Source: Amoebidium appalachense (Eukaryota; Ichthyosporea). Taken from it: DNA of 64,000 nt. The notes under the pieces are model-generated. The model saw only the letters and a program-made list of their open reading frames with translations, ran no database searches and was not told the DNA's origin. Position 1 is the stretch's first letter, and each line of letters opens with the position of its first letter. The stretch covers positions 620,001 through 684,000 of the forward strand of contig CAVNZM010000017.1 in the NCBI GenBank assembly GCA_963693365.1, read 5' to 3'. A program made the position numbers and the translations under genes. Shown here one piece after another: positions 16,255 to 46,249 of this stretch.

Positions 16255-16409
16255 CTAGCCGAAAATAGAACTCCACCAAGACTTGGCCGGAGGGGCCTGT
16301 TCTGTCTGTGGGAGTGTGTGGCTGGCAATGTGCTCCTGGGCGTGGCTGATGGGGTGGTCGACTACCTCATGTGCATGCGTCACAGCCTGCAGGTAGAGGG
16401 AGAGAGAAA

Positions 16410-16450
<41 letters not shown>

Positions 16451-16516
16451 TGGAGGGCGAGAGAGAGAGAGCTCGGGGAGAGAGCGGGATGGAGAGAGAG
16501 CAGGGGAGGGAGGGAA

Positions 16517-16560
<44 letters not shown>

Positions 16561-16679
16561 GAAGAGGGAGAGAGAGAAAAAGAAGAGAGAAAGGGAGAAG
16601 GGAGGGCAAGAGAGATATATGTGTTAGGAAGGGGGAGGTAGATGTCTCTCTTTCTCTCCCTCTCCCTCTCCCTCTCCCT

Positions 16680-16734
<55 letters not shown>

Positions 16735-17489
16735 TGTGTGTGCGTGCCCCCTACACTTATCCTTCTATATGTATCCGGCTCAATTTGCTTCATTATGCAA
16801 ATATTTGAGCCGGATACATAAAGAAGGATAAGAGTAGGTGGGTGAGATAAGCCCAACTACTCGTGTGTCGCTTCTTCTATTCACACATGCCCCCAGCTTC
16901 ATAACCAGTGCAAACTGCTTGTAACACAACATCATATAGCACGTATCAAGACAAAAAATCAAGTCAGCAGTAAGATAATCACCCACGCACCTGTGCCATG
17001 ACACTGGGCTGTGCTGTCTGTTGCCTGACAGATTTTGTAAGGCCAAACCCCCAGCCCCCCTTCTTCTTCTTGGCATCCTCAGCAGCCTGTCGTGCCTGAC
17101 ATATATGGTTATGTCAGCTGCAATCCTATTCGTCCATGTGGCTCAAGACCCGATAACGACTTGATAACTGAAGCCTAAGTCAACTGGTGTCTAAAATTAG
17201 TGAATCGTGGATCGATCAACAATTTGCACGATGAAAATTATCGCACAGAGCGCAGATCATATTCATATGCTTCAGCCATTAAGTAGTGATTATATGTTCA
17301 CATGCAGATCTAGAAGCAATACGCTGTGGTTATGACTGACACCAAGAACTTGGGAGTGCACACGTGGCCTAAAGGATCTTACGCGTAGTTTGCGCATGCT
17401 CTACTAGGAAATAATAAAGAACCGCACAATACAAGGTCTGTGTGTATGTTTATGCATGCATGCATGCGTGCGCGCGCGTGAGTGTGTTT

Positions 17490-17551
<62 letters not shown>

Positions 17552-18964
17552 GAGGAGGGAGAAGGGGGGGAGGGGAAGGGTGAAAGAGAGAGAGAGAGAG
17601 AGAGAAAGTGCATACCGCCTCCTCCTCAGCCTCTTTAATCTTGCGCTGGTTCTCCTTAAAGGTGGCCACGACATCCTTGCCCTTATAGTACTCGAGAATG
17701 GGTCGCACATCTTGCGTGCCGCTCAGTGCAAGTGCTGGGTTGGTGCAGTTAGTGAGCATGGGGAATCTTTAAGGTGCACAAACACACAAACACACATGCA
17801 CACGCGCACGCACACACGAGCACTCGTGTCATGCAGGAACACACGGGAACACACACTCACTTAGCAGGCACAAACGCACAAACACATGCACATAGACAAG
17901 CACGGACCATGCATGCACACGTATACACACCTTGACCCGCACACACAGCACATAAACTCACACCCGCCCACCCACCCACCCTCCCTCACACACGCACACA
18001 CACGCACGCACGCACACACACACACCCAGACCCACACACAGCTCACACAGAAACCTACAGGAACGAGAGAGAAATAGAGAGAGAAGGCAAGGGGAGTAGA
18101 GAGAGGATGAGACAGAGAGATAGAGAAACAGCGAGATCGAGAGAGAGGGGGAGAGACAAGCGCACATACTCTGGAAAAATGGTACGAGGTCGATGAGTGT
18201 TGTGTCGTTGGAGTCACCGGTCCAGGGGGGCAGGCACAGGCCATTATCGGGGTTGAGGGAGTAGTGTGCGGGATCGGTATCCACGATCACCACTTGGCGC
18301 AGATCACGGTTGAGACACGTCAGATCCTGAGAGTGAGTGTGGTGTGAGTATATAAAGACTATGCATGCAAGAGAAGAGCATATAAGCGTAGGTAATAACA
18401 CATGCAAAAGTGTTTGTGTGTGCCCACTGGCTTGATGAAGAGGAAAGGGGAGGGAGGTGCCCCCCCCCCCCCCCCCCCCCCCTCCCCCGGCGGGGGGCCC
18501 CCTTCTGCCATTCTTTGCGCCTGTGTCCCTCCCCTTTTCCCCGGGCAACAACAGACTACCTGCGCAACACCATAAAAAAAAACAGGCCTTTCCTAAACCT
18601 AACATCACACTTTACAGAGCCTCATTCACACGTATAATCAGACGCAGGCAAAAAAAAAAAACACACGTGCATCAGACTAAGCACGCACACGCACGCACGC
18701 GCACGCACACACGCAGGAACACGCGTGCACACACCCACCCACACCCACACCCACCCACCCACATATACATACAAATACATACAGACACACCCACCCACCC
18801 ACCCACACACACACACGCACACACCCACCTTGATGTGCACACCATCCTTGTAACGGGTGCTCTCACGGAACAACATGTGGTAGATTGATGGCTCGGCACC
18901 CTGCAGCTTCTCAAGAAGAGGAATAGCCGTCTGTACGTGTATGTGTACGTGTATGTGTACGTGT

Positions 18965-19004
<40 letters not shown>

Positions 19005-19145
19005 ACGCGTGCGTGCGTGTGTGTGAATGTGTGCGTTCGTGCGCGCGCGTACTTGTAGATGTGTGTGTGTGTGTGAACTTTGGTGTTTGTGTCTGTGGGG
19101 GCAGGAGGGAGGTGTACACTTTTCTTTTTCTTTTTGGCTTGCCGG

Positions 19146-19180
<35 letters not shown>

Positions 19181-19310
19181 GACATAAGAAGGCAAGGTTA
19201 ATAAAATTACACTACATGACTAGGGAATTTTCGGCCACAAAGTGAGTACGATGGCGCATGCAGATTGCTGGTTATAGAAGAGAGCACACAAGGAGAACGC
19301 CGTCTTGGAG

Positions 19311-19381
<71 letters not shown>

Positions 19382-19754
19382 CATACATGCACACATGTAT
19401 GCAGTGTGCTTTTGGATGGGCATACGTGCCCCCCAACCATGTACCCCCTCCCCCCCCCCCCCTCCCCCCCCATTGGTCGCTATTTCTGGCTTACAAGATT
19501 GCAAATATCGGCGTCGGGCCTAAACAAACCCGTTTCCTGGAGTATGTCTTCTCCAGCCTCCCTCTTTGCTGCCCCTCTACAATAATTCGCATTCTATCTT
19601 CACGCACACACATGCACACACACACATGCACACACACACATGCATGCACGCACATGCATGCACGCACATGCGCCTGTAACCACACATCCCCACACCCTCA
19701 CACTTCGACGCACACGCACGCCCACACATCCCCCTACACGTATTTTCCGCACAT

Positions 19755-19797
<43 letters not shown>

Positions 19798-20344
19798 ACA
19801 CACACATCCACCCATACACACACGCGCGCAACCCTCCCTCCTTCCACCCCCCCCCCCCCCCCCCCCCCACACACGCACACGTACGTACCCCGGATGTCAC
19901 GGACGTGTAGACCACCACCTCGTAGAACTGGGCCATGAACGCAAGGAACTCACGTGCCCCCTTGCGCACCTTCACACGGTACCCATTTTCTGGCTGAGAG
20001 GAAAGTTAGTTCTATTCAAAAACAAAAACAAAGACAGATGTAGGTACATAAAGAGGAGAAACCGGTGCTGGGGGAACTGCGCCCCTTAGCATGGACAAGG
20101 TTGGGTGGCATACACGCAAAACATGCACACGTGTATCCCCACAGATCAATGCACACACACACCCCCCCCTCCTTCATACACACATACACCCGTGCACACA
20201 CACATGAACAACCCCACCCACCCACCCGCCCACACGTGCACACACGCAGGAGGATATGGCATTCATACCCGTTCTAACACGACGAAGTGTTCTCCTCCAC
20301 ATCCCCTCAACTAACACCAGCATATCTTCACTGCTACCTGAAAT

Positions 20345-20375
<31 letters not shown>

Positions 20376-21446
20376 CACACACACACAAACATGCAGCACC
20401 GTCACCAACATCAACCGGAGGGGGGAAAAAGGGCAACACATTGGTAGGTAACCCCCCCCCCTCCACGGGTTCACCAACCAAGAACACACATGTACATTTC
20501 CCTGCCCTCCCAACCCCCCCCCCCCCCCCCCTTCACACTACACAACACCCTCTCTCCCCCCCCTCCCCCCCCCCCCCCCTCCCCCCCCCCCCCCCCCCCC
20601 AAAAAAAAAAAAAAAAGAACCCCGGGGGGGGGGGGGGGGGGGGGGGGGAAGGGGGGATAAACATTATACAACCCATTAATCACACCTCCTCGTCTCCTCC
20701 CCTTGCCACCTACCCTAACCCTGTTCCACAACAACAACATGCCCCCCCCCCTCCCCCCCCCCCCCCTCCTCCCCCGGGCTGGGTGCCAAAAAAAAAAAAA
20801 AAAAAAAAAAACAAGAAAAAAAAAAGAAAAAAAAAAAGAAGAAAAAACAAGAAAAACCAAACACACCGTCCACTCCGAGTAAGTCAGCAGCTGATTGTAT
20901 TCGAGCACCAGGGTGATGGGGGGCTGCCCGGGCAGGGGGTCCGGCAGCAACGTGTCGAAGGCAGGGTCTGCATAGTACTGTGTGCAGGGTTAGAAAAAAA
21001 TACATGGTTTAGGCACGCGCATGCGAACACTGGTAAATGCGAAGGGGCATGCTTTCATCTGCGTGATACTGCTCAAAACCACCCCCCACCCACCCACCCA
21101 CTCACACCCCACCAGACACACACACGCAGACACGCAAACCCGCCCACATGCTTGCTAACACGCCCGGAAACACACACACAAGCACACACACACAAGCACA
21201 CACACACACGCACGCCCATGCGCAGGGGAAGAGGGAGAGGGGGTGGGTGGGTGGGGGGAGGAGTTGAGAAAGAGAAAAGAGATAAGGGAAACTCGTGGTA
21301 AGTGTGTCGAAAATCCGTGCGTGTCTGAAGTGTAAAAAGACGGGTGGGTGCAGTTTGGTATCTGTGAGTGTGAAAGGAAGGAGGGGAAACAAGATGGGGA
21401 AAGCGATGTGTTTGTGAATGTGGTTGGTAGTGGTGGTGATTGGGGG

Positions 21447-21479
<33 letters not shown>

Positions 21480-22271
21480 AGGAGCATAGCAATGCATTGC
21501 ATCAGCAGTAAGTGCATTTCCTATCTCGGCATATGTGTAGGCAAACACAGGGGTCATGGCGGGGGATAAAAGAAAAGGGGGAGGGGGGGAGGGGGGGGGG
21601 GGACGGGGGGACGGGGGGAGGGGAGGGAGCACGTACATGGTAGAAGGCCATAATGCGATCCTGTGCACGCTTATAATACTGCATCGGTAGGCTCACTGTG
21701 TGAAAGACCAGGGTTAGAAATAATGGGTGTGATTACGAGAGGGAGGAAAAAGGCATTGGAACGGTGCGGGGGAGAGGGGACGGGGGGAGGGGGGGGGGGG
21801 GAGGGTTGGTGTTCTCATACGGCATGAAAGAGCTTAAACGGAAGGGACAATGGCTGGTGAGTGTTTGGGCAGCGCATAAGAAAAGGGGGCCAGGCAAAAA
21901 CTAACAGGAAACTACAACGTACTTTCAAACACTAGGGGAGAGAGGGAGAGAGGGAGGGAGGGGGGGGGGGGAGGGGGGTGGAAAAAAAGAGGGCAGGCGG
22001 GCAGGGGGGGGGGGGGGGGGGGGGGGCTGGAAATGCAAGAAGAGGGTGGGCAGGTGTGGGGATGAAAAAGGGATGGGGTAAAAAATTGCGGGAGGGAGGA
22101 GAGGGACTGGAGGGGAAGGAGTAAAAAGCGAGAACGGGAACCAAAAAACAGTGTGATTTGAATCAATACAGGCCATGTGTGTATCTGTAAATGTCTGTGT
22201 CTGTGTGCGTGTGCGTGCGTGCGCACATGTGTGTGTGTATGTGTGTGGTGTGTGCGTGTGTGTCTGTTTCT

Positions 22272-22310
<39 letters not shown>

Positions 22311-24046
22311 CGTGTAGGCGGGTGTGCATGTATGCTTATGCACGTGCGTGTATGTGTGTTCGTGTGTGTAGTTGTGTGTATGCGTGTATGTTGTGTGTAT
22401 GCGTGTTCCGAGTGTGTGTGCGCACATGTGAATGCATGCGCCCCTGCCGGTCTCTGTTTAAAAAGCATACACACATGTATAGTTTTCGACCGAAGTGTGT
22501 GCCAGTGAACGTGGGTGTCCATTGGGGGAGGGGGGGGATACTTACAGTCATCGTAGCGGTGAGCCAGCTGTCCAATCTCCTCCTCGCGATCTGGCCGACC
22601 TGACATCCCACCAATCAGCACACACACACACAAACACACACACACACAAACACACCTTGCCTATCCACCTATCCCCGCTATTGACTAGCAGTCGACCCTC
22701 CCTCCCCCCCCCTCCTCCTCCCCTCCCTGCCCAAAAACTATAACACCGTGCCCATATCAATTGGTCTTCTCACACACTCTCAAACCTCCCCCCCCCCCCC
22801 CCCCCCACACACACACGAAATGGCAAGAGTGGTAGGCACATGGGATACAAGGAGGCGTATACCAACATGCACATACATACCTTAAACCTGCCCCCCCTCC
22901 CCTCCCCCCCACCCATTCTCTTCCCTCCCTCCCCTCCCCTCCCCCCCCCCCCCCCCCCCCCCCCACACACACACACGTTGTCTCAAGTTATCTGTTATCC
23001 TCTGCATGTCCACTCTCTCGTTTCAACTATTTATCTGTCAAACATGTTCCTCCTATATGTACGCTGAGTTCCCCGGGAGGGGGGGGGGGGGAGGGCGGAG
23101 CAGACCGTGTTGAGAAGTACAAAGTCCAGGACAATACAACACATATTTTGCAAAAAAGACCATGACACAAACATTACACATCCGACGCGGGCGAGGTGGA
23201 GGGGAGGAGGGAGGGAGGGGGGGGAGGGGTGTTTTGAGGCACTCACCGAGGTATGTGAGACCAAAAAGACCTGCGCCCAAAAATGCTCCCCCGATGGCCG
23301 ACCCCATGCCCCCGGACTTCTTGGCGGTGCTCATGGCCCGACGGGCAAAGGCACTAATCGGGCCGGACCGAGCCAGCTGACCCGGAGAGGGTCGCACAGC
23401 ACCATAGCTGTTGCTGGTCAGGGAGGAAAGGGTGTGGCTGAACCGCTGAAAAAAGAAATAAGTATGTGAGCGGGTGGTGCTAATGACGGCCTACCCCAAC
23501 AAGGGGTGACGGGGGGGGGGGGGTCAGGGGGAGGGAAGGGCGGGTTGCCGGGGGGGGGGGGGGGGGGGGGGTCAGGGGGAGGGAAGGGCGGGTTGCCGGG
23601 GGGGGGGGGGGAGGGGGGATCAGGGGGAGGGAAGGGCGGGTTGCCCGGGGGGGGGGGGGGGGGGGGGGTGAGGGGGAGGGGGGGTAAGGGGAGGGGAGAA
23701 GGGGTAGGGGGAAGGAGGGAGGGGGAAAGAGTGAGTGACCGGGGGAATGGGCAAATGAATGTGGGTATGTGTATCCGTGTTTATGCAAGGATGGCTCGTG
23801 AGGTGTGCGTGTTTGGGTGTGTCTATGGAGGGAGGGGGGGGGGGGGGGCGCGGTTTTACCCATGTGCGACCGAGTTATTGGGAAGTAAGCAGGCAAGAAT
23901 GCGAAAATTTGGTTGTGTTTTAGGGCACGTTTGTGCGTGTGTGGCTTCATGTGTGCGTGGATATGTCTAGGAGTGCGCCTCTGTGTGTGTGATCGTGGGA
24001 GGGATCCGGGGTTGAGCAGTAGAGGGAAGAGGTGTTAGCCAGAAAT

Positions 24047-24094
<48 letters not shown>

Positions 24095-24616
24095 GGCCTG
24101 TAAGCGTGAACATACCGTGCGGGTGAGTGTGTGTGTGTGCGCGCGGGTGGATGTATCTATGCAGTTACATTGCAAGGTATCAAACTCCCCTCCCCCCCAC
24201 CCCCTCCTTCTCTCCCCCCCCCCCCCCCCCCCCCCCCCCCTCCCCCCCCCTTCCCCCCCTCCCCCTTTCCCCCCCTCAACTGTAACCTGAGTACCAATTG
24301 CAATCTGGATGGCTGCATGTGTTTTCCCGTTCAGTACCTTCAGAGGGCTCTGTGTGCATGCTTTAGGCGCAGAGAATTGGCTGGCCACCCGCTGCGCTGC
24401 CCGCGCCAGGGACCTGCGATATTCTGGTAAGCAAACAGAAAAACAGTTCTCTATTTCTTCTACAGAAAAGAAGGGACAGGGGGGAGTGAAGGGACAAGCG
24501 AGCTGCTGGCACCACAACTATACACAGCCGATTATGAAACCAAATTCATGTAGGAAAGAGGAGCAGGGAAACTAAAAGAAGGGATACTTAGAGGCGCACC
24601 TTGTTGTAAGAAGCAT
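16255..24616 (-). CDS. TIMM50: Mitochondrial import inner membrane translocase subunit TIM50
   Basis: This is the receptor of the TIM23 presequence translocase. Twelve minus-strand exons join in frame to 411 codons: 24600-24616, 24338-24413, 23247-23445, 22546-22599, 21637-21695, 20867-20977, 19889-19993, 18829-18930, 18170-18326, 17616-17734, 16991-17095 and 16255-16386 (TAG). The start MLLTTRSLARAAQRVASQ is a classical Arg-rich mitochondrial presequence. A Gly-rich membrane segment (IGGAFLGAGLFGLTYL) follows at about residues 85-100. The FCP1/NIF-like domain follows: LPDPLPGQPPITLVLEYNQL, TYSEW, EFLAFMAQFYEVVVYTS, LFRESTRYKDG, CLNRDLRQVVIVDTDP and TLIDLVPFFQ. The phosphatase DxDx(T/V) motif reads EYNQL, as in other TIM50 proteins, so it is a binding fold and not an enzyme. 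The tail is Lys/Gly-rich and ends KSWWSSIFG. The 17 nt first exon rests on phase and presequence logic. Confidence 0.9.
16410..16720 (+). repeat. G-runs and (CTCCCT)n/(CT)n/(GT)n compound repeat
   Basis: There are two runs of about 40 G (16410-16449 and 16519-16559) separated by GA-rich sequence. A (CTCCCT)n, (CT)n, (GT)n series (16649-16742) follows. All of it lies in the last TIM50 intron. Confidence 0.8.
16755..16832. repeat. Inverted repeat with about 28 bp arms
   Basis: The left arm (16755-16783, CTTATCCTTCTATATGTATC then CGGCTCAA) is matched by the reverse complement at 16805-16832 with about two mismatches and one gap, around a 21 bp loop. It lies in the last TIM50 intron. It could be the core of a small foldback element or MITE. 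Confidence 0.75.
19312..19379 (+). repeat. (GT)n microsatellite
   Basis: About 34 GT units lie in the TIM50 intron between exons 7 and 8. Confidence 0.85.
19757..19797 (+). repeat. C-run followed by CA repeats
   Basis: A run of 41 C is followed by ACACAC, in the TIM50 intron between exons 7 and 8. Confidence 0.8.
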
Positions 24617-25185
24617 GTTTTGAGTCCTACAAAAAAACCACCATAAACCCTCGCAACCCTAACCAGTCAGTTGATTTTTGTGAAGTGTGTGCGACTCCCA
24701 GCACGCGGCTATGAGCCTTCGCGGACACGAAATATTGTGCGCACCCACGCCTTGCGTGATAATAAACGAATCACAAAGCGTCGCTAAAGGTACTTTTCGG
24801 TTCGGGTCATGGGGCAAAAGAAAGTTTCTAGTCGCATGATTCGAACCTCGATTGCTTGCCCGGGAAAGATCATCAAAACCGATTAACCAAATAAGGCGAT
24901 TTTGCTCTTTTTGATGTCTCTTTCTATTTGCGGTTAGATCTCCTGCGTTATGATTGGCGGATAGCTCAAAAACAAACACAAGTGTGGCTTTCATGTGCAC
25001 TGCACACAAAACAAAACAAAACTTTTGTTCACCCGAGTGTGTGTGACGTTTGGTGTTATAAGTGAGAAGGTCGTTTGCTACGCCTACAGCTCCCTTTATT
25101 GCTACAGAACACGCCTATATAACCTAAAAAAGACCAGCGGTGCTGGTGTCTTAAAATCGCGAAAACGCAGGCCTTAAGAGCAAAG
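24617..25185. promoter_or_regulatory. Divergent promoter region between TIM50 and aspartyl aminopeptidase
   Basis: These 569 bp between two outward-facing start codons are free of the simple repeats that fill the rest of the window. That fits a shared bidirectional regulatory region. A TATATAA box at 25116-25122 lies 64 nt before the aminopeptidase ATG. TGTGACGTTT at about 25042 resembles half a CRE site. No TATA is evident for TIM50. Confidence 0.55.
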
Positions 25186-41939
<16,754 letters not shown>

Positions 41940-42718
41940 TTCTATTGGCCAGATATCACGCCACCGTTGCGCTCCATTGGAGCAGCAGTGGCTGAATTTA
42001 GCACACCAAACTCACACTGGCTGTGGGTGCGTGAATCGGCATAGCTACACATATAGCGAGGTGGCTAAATCACGTGTGAATGAGCACGTGCTTTTGGGTC
42101 CGGTCGATGTTGTCGTCACGGTGCTTGACTTGAGTCCGGTGGCATGTATTATTGCCGTATTTTTGGTTTTGGTTTACATAGAGTGAGCTCGGGATATAGC
42201 AAAACCTCCTATCTGTTAGGGGAGTATAAAGGAGACCTTTCGAATATTCCCAATGCAGTTGTATTGCACGTTGTGTCGTGTAGCAGCAGTGATTTTTCAC
42301 GGTTTGGCAGCGTGCTTTCCTTTGCAAATTCTGAGTAAAGCAGTTTCGAGAGTGAAGAAATAAACAAAGTGCGGAAAAAAAGTGTTCTCACAGGCTGCCA
42401 TGTTGTGTTTTAGATATATCCTTGTAGTTTCAAAACATATGTGAAAAGCTACATGCCCAGTGCCCGTGTACTGTCAGAATTTTCTGAAGGAATATTCCTG
42501 TGGATTACCCAAGGCCTCCTAGATCTAGGAGGCCTTGGAATTACTGGGAGTCTGGGGGTATGTAGTGATGCTACCGAAAATGTAGGCTGTCACTAAAAAT
42601 AGAGAACTAAAAATAGAACTTTGTCATTCAATCGGCGAGCTAGAGGGCCGGGCCGCCGAGTAATTCGAACCACGCTGAGATTTTGAACCCTGTTTCCTTC
42701 ATTCCGCAGTTACGTAAT

Positions 42719-42752
<34 letters not shown>

Positions 42753-43071
42753 CCCCTCCACAAGAAGGCCCTGAGAGCAGAAGAGCGGAATACATCATTC
42801 ACGGAGGGAAGGGGTTGCGATTTTGCGACGCTTGGACTTTTACTGAATTTAGTTCGCTGCACCCCCAAGCTTGTAGCTTGGCCAAGGAACTCTATGAACT
42901 CTACGTATACACCCATCATAGTAACCGAGTTCTAGGCCGGCTTCGAGGCAAAAGGTTTCCACGAATTTGAAACCCACAACACACGCGTGCACCCCGCCGG
43001 GGTTAGAAGGACATGAGCGCAGAAAGAGGAGTTGTGTGTAGACTAGGTTTGTGTCATTTTGGGCGGAGAGG
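41940..43071. other. Aminopeptidase 3' UTR and Vac1-like gene upstream region
   Basis: AATAAA at 42359-42364, 420 nt after the TGA, is a likely poly(A) signal for the aminopeptidase. A 30 bp perfect palindrome lies at 42509-42538 and a T-run at 42720-42750. GGGCGGAG at 43060-43067, just before the ATG at 43072, may be a GC-box-like or leader element. No further gene is seen. Confidence 0.5.
42509..42538. repeat. Perfect 30 bp palindrome
   Basis: CCAAGGCCTCCTAGA is followed at once by its reverse complement TCTAGGAGGCCTTGG, with no loop. It lies between the poly(A) signal of the aminopeptidase and the start of the next gene. Confidence 0.9.
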
Positions 43072-44118
43072 ATGGGGACGAAGAGAGAAGGGCTGCTGTG
43101 CCCTGAGTGTCCGACCCACCCCACGTTCAGAACCATAGAAGACCTGCAGACACACTTCAGCAGAGAGCACCTGAACGAGTATGTGCACACGCACAAACGG
43201 GAACGCACAGACACGCGTACACTCACACAGACGCACACACGCACGCACAGACACGCTTGCACACGCAAACATACATCACAGGAACACCTACGCAGACGCA
43301 CACACACATTGCGCGACATAGATCACCCCATTCACCCATTCAGGAACCGAACACCTGTAAACGTGCGCCCGAGACTCACGCACACCACGCAAAAGCTGTG
43401 CCCCACATAAGCGCAGACGCACACGCACTGGAACACACCCTACGAGATATGCTCGAGCAGGCAACCGCACAAATCATACGGCCTGACGGCACGCACACAC
43501 AATTGGAACAGAATAACATGGTAGATTTTCACACACACACCGACTCCTGTAGTTTGGCTGGCACACGTGCAAACGGTAACTGTTGTGAAAAAAGCACACC
43601 TATAAGCAGGCATAAGCGAGCGCAGACGTGTTGCATGCACACCTATCACACGAACAGATCTCGTTTACACACACATCCTTAGGCCCAGTGCATACAATCA
43701 CATTCACAGCAGGCACAACACAAAAACATGCAATTACCACATTACCACATTACCACATTACCACATCCTCCCCATCCACGCACTGAGCATCGCCATCTAT
43801 TGCCTGTCTGCAGGGGTCGGGACGAGGGGGTGTTGGGTATGCTTGCCAGTCTCGTGTTCACCTCCACAGATACGGTATTCCTTCACCCCCCTCCCCCCCC
43901 GCCCCCCCCCCCTTCTCCCCCCCGTCCCCCGTCCCCCCTGCTTCCCTCGGCCCCCCCTACCCCTGCACAGACACATACACACGCATACACACCTGCACTG
44001 CATGCACACAGGCGTGCGCACACACAAGGACATACACAAACCGTCACTCCCCCCTCCGGTACCCCCCCCCCCCCCCCCCCCCCCGGCGCTTACACACGTA
44101 CACACGTGCGCGCGCGAG

Positions 44119-44206
<88 letters not shown>

Positions 44207-45298
44207 AGCACGCTGTCCCCAGTCTTTAATCACTCCCTGCTATCGTTTTTCTCCCCTGCAATATACTCCGCAGTTTCTTCTCTTGCCGTCTAACCTCCAG
44301 CCCTTCTCTTCAACAAAAACATACACACACACACAAACACACACGTACACGCACACGCACACACACACGCACACACACACAGGCACCACCACCTGAGCAG
44401 GAGCCAGATGATAGTCAAGTAACCAGACAGCACTGGAAATTGGACAGCAAACATGTATTTGCCGCCCCCTTCACCCCCCCCCCTCCCCCCCCCCCCCCCC
44501 CAGCTTCCCCTCCCTGCATAAAATGTGTGCACAACCTCTGCAGCATTTTCCAGTCCCCCCCCACCCACCCACCCACCCACCCACCCGACCCCACCCCCTT
44601 TTCTTCCGTGCGGTGTTGGCAGCCCCTATCCTCCCGGAGCCCCCCCCCCCCCCCCCCCCCTGGAGATGGGGTCTACTTATTATTCATACTCTATGGGTGT
44701 GGCTTGCACTCTGCATCCTTTTACCCGTTATGCGTACTTCACACGCTGGAACAAATCCCCCCCCCCCCCCCCCCCAAAAAAAAAAAAAACAAACAAAAAA
44801 AAAAAAAAAACATCCACCTCATACACAGCTCTAGGTTTATACCCACCACACAGCTGTAGGTTCATAGACCACCTGTATTATCTGGGCTCTTGATTTGTTA
44901 TTTTAGGCCACCTTTGCATTCATGTGATTTGCCAGTATGATCAAAGTATGAGGGTATCCTTGCATGCATGTTCTTTCAACAAAAACTTTCACTCTCATCA
45001 CCCTTCCATTCCTCCTTTGGTTTCCTCCTTCCTCGTATTCTTATTTTGTTCCCACCCCCCGCCCCTCCCCCCACCCCCAATGTCATATGCCCTATTCTAC
45101 CACTTACACCCCCCCCCCCCCCCCCCCCCCCCCCCGCCTGCAGTGCTATGCATGTGGCATTGCATTCACAGCCCTCAACAGAAGACACCACTGTAGATGG
45201 TATTTGCCCCCCCTCCCCCCCCCCCCCCTTCCCCTCCCTACACACCTACCCACACCCACACAGGCGCGCGCTCGCGCACACACCCACACCCGCGCAGG

Positions 45299-45365
<67 letters not shown>

Positions 45366-45555
45366 TCTCCCCCCTGCCCCCCCCTCCCCTCCCCTCCCTC
45401 TCCCCCCCTCTGGGGGCTCACCGACACACACACACACACACTGCCCGCCTGCCTACCCACCTTTCTAGAGCACATGACACCCTTCCTGGCTCCCTTTTTA
45501 CCTCTCCTTCTCCTTCCGTTGCTTTCTACAACAGAAGGGGAGGCGCCACCCGCCC

Positions 45556-45587
<32 letters not shown>

Positions 45588-46218
45588 AAAAAAAAAACCT
45601 CTTCCCCCGGGGGGAGGGGAGGGAGGTATTTTCCATCCATCCCCCTTGGTCCGCCCTTCATTTTCCATAGTATCTCCCTACCGATTGTGTGCTTTGCGAA
45701 GCTGAAAACTGGAATGAGTTCGTGGGTTTTTTTCCCCTTTTCCTTAATTGCCTTGCTCTTCTTCTTTTTTTTTCTTCCTTTTTTTTTTCCTGTTTGTGTT
45801 GTGTGTGGGTGTGTTGGGGGGGAAGGGAGGAACGGGGGACCCGGGGGAAGGGGAACTTTCATGAAACCTCGGCAATATTGTCATATCGAACAGGATTTAA
45901 GTATGATCAACGTAGGACAATGCTGACACCTCACAGATGCTAATGCATTCATTATCACCTCTATGGTTTTTCAGCAGCATATTTTGTACCTGCACTTACA
46001 GCTAGGAACCCTCCCCCCTCCCCCCTCCCCCCTCCCCCCGCTTTCCCCCCTGCCCCCTCTCTTCTCCTCACCCCCCTCCGAGCATGGGGGGTCGCCCAAT
46101 GGCGCTTGCTCTCTCTGTGTGTGTGTGTGCTTGTTCTTTTGGAACATCTGCATTCCACTACTTTTTTGGTAGGTAGGTTAGCACTTCTAATTGCATCACA
46201 TCCCCCTCCCCCCCCCTC

Positions 46219-46249
<31 letters not shown>

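Noticed and set aside
16262-16393. Plus-strand exon reading GRRGLFCLWECVAGNVLLG
   Set aside because: The opposite strand gives an in-phase terminal TIM50 exon with a strong CCTGCAG acceptor and a stop, and no partner exon exists on the plus strand.
24035-24517. Longer TIM50 N-terminus by reading through from 24517
   Set aside because: It has no ATG at its start and is not presequence-like. The 17 nt exon at 24600-24616 joins in phase and gives a classical presequence.
24820-24860. TTCGAA-containing segments resembling a tRNA T-loop (also near 42660)
   Set aside because: The flanking bases do not form a T-stem, and no matching D-arm or acceptor stem was found.
42683-42970. 95-codon plus-strand ORF starting in a T-run upstream of the Vac1-like gene
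   Set aside because: Another frame of the same stretch is equally open, no splice partner exists and no family is recognised.
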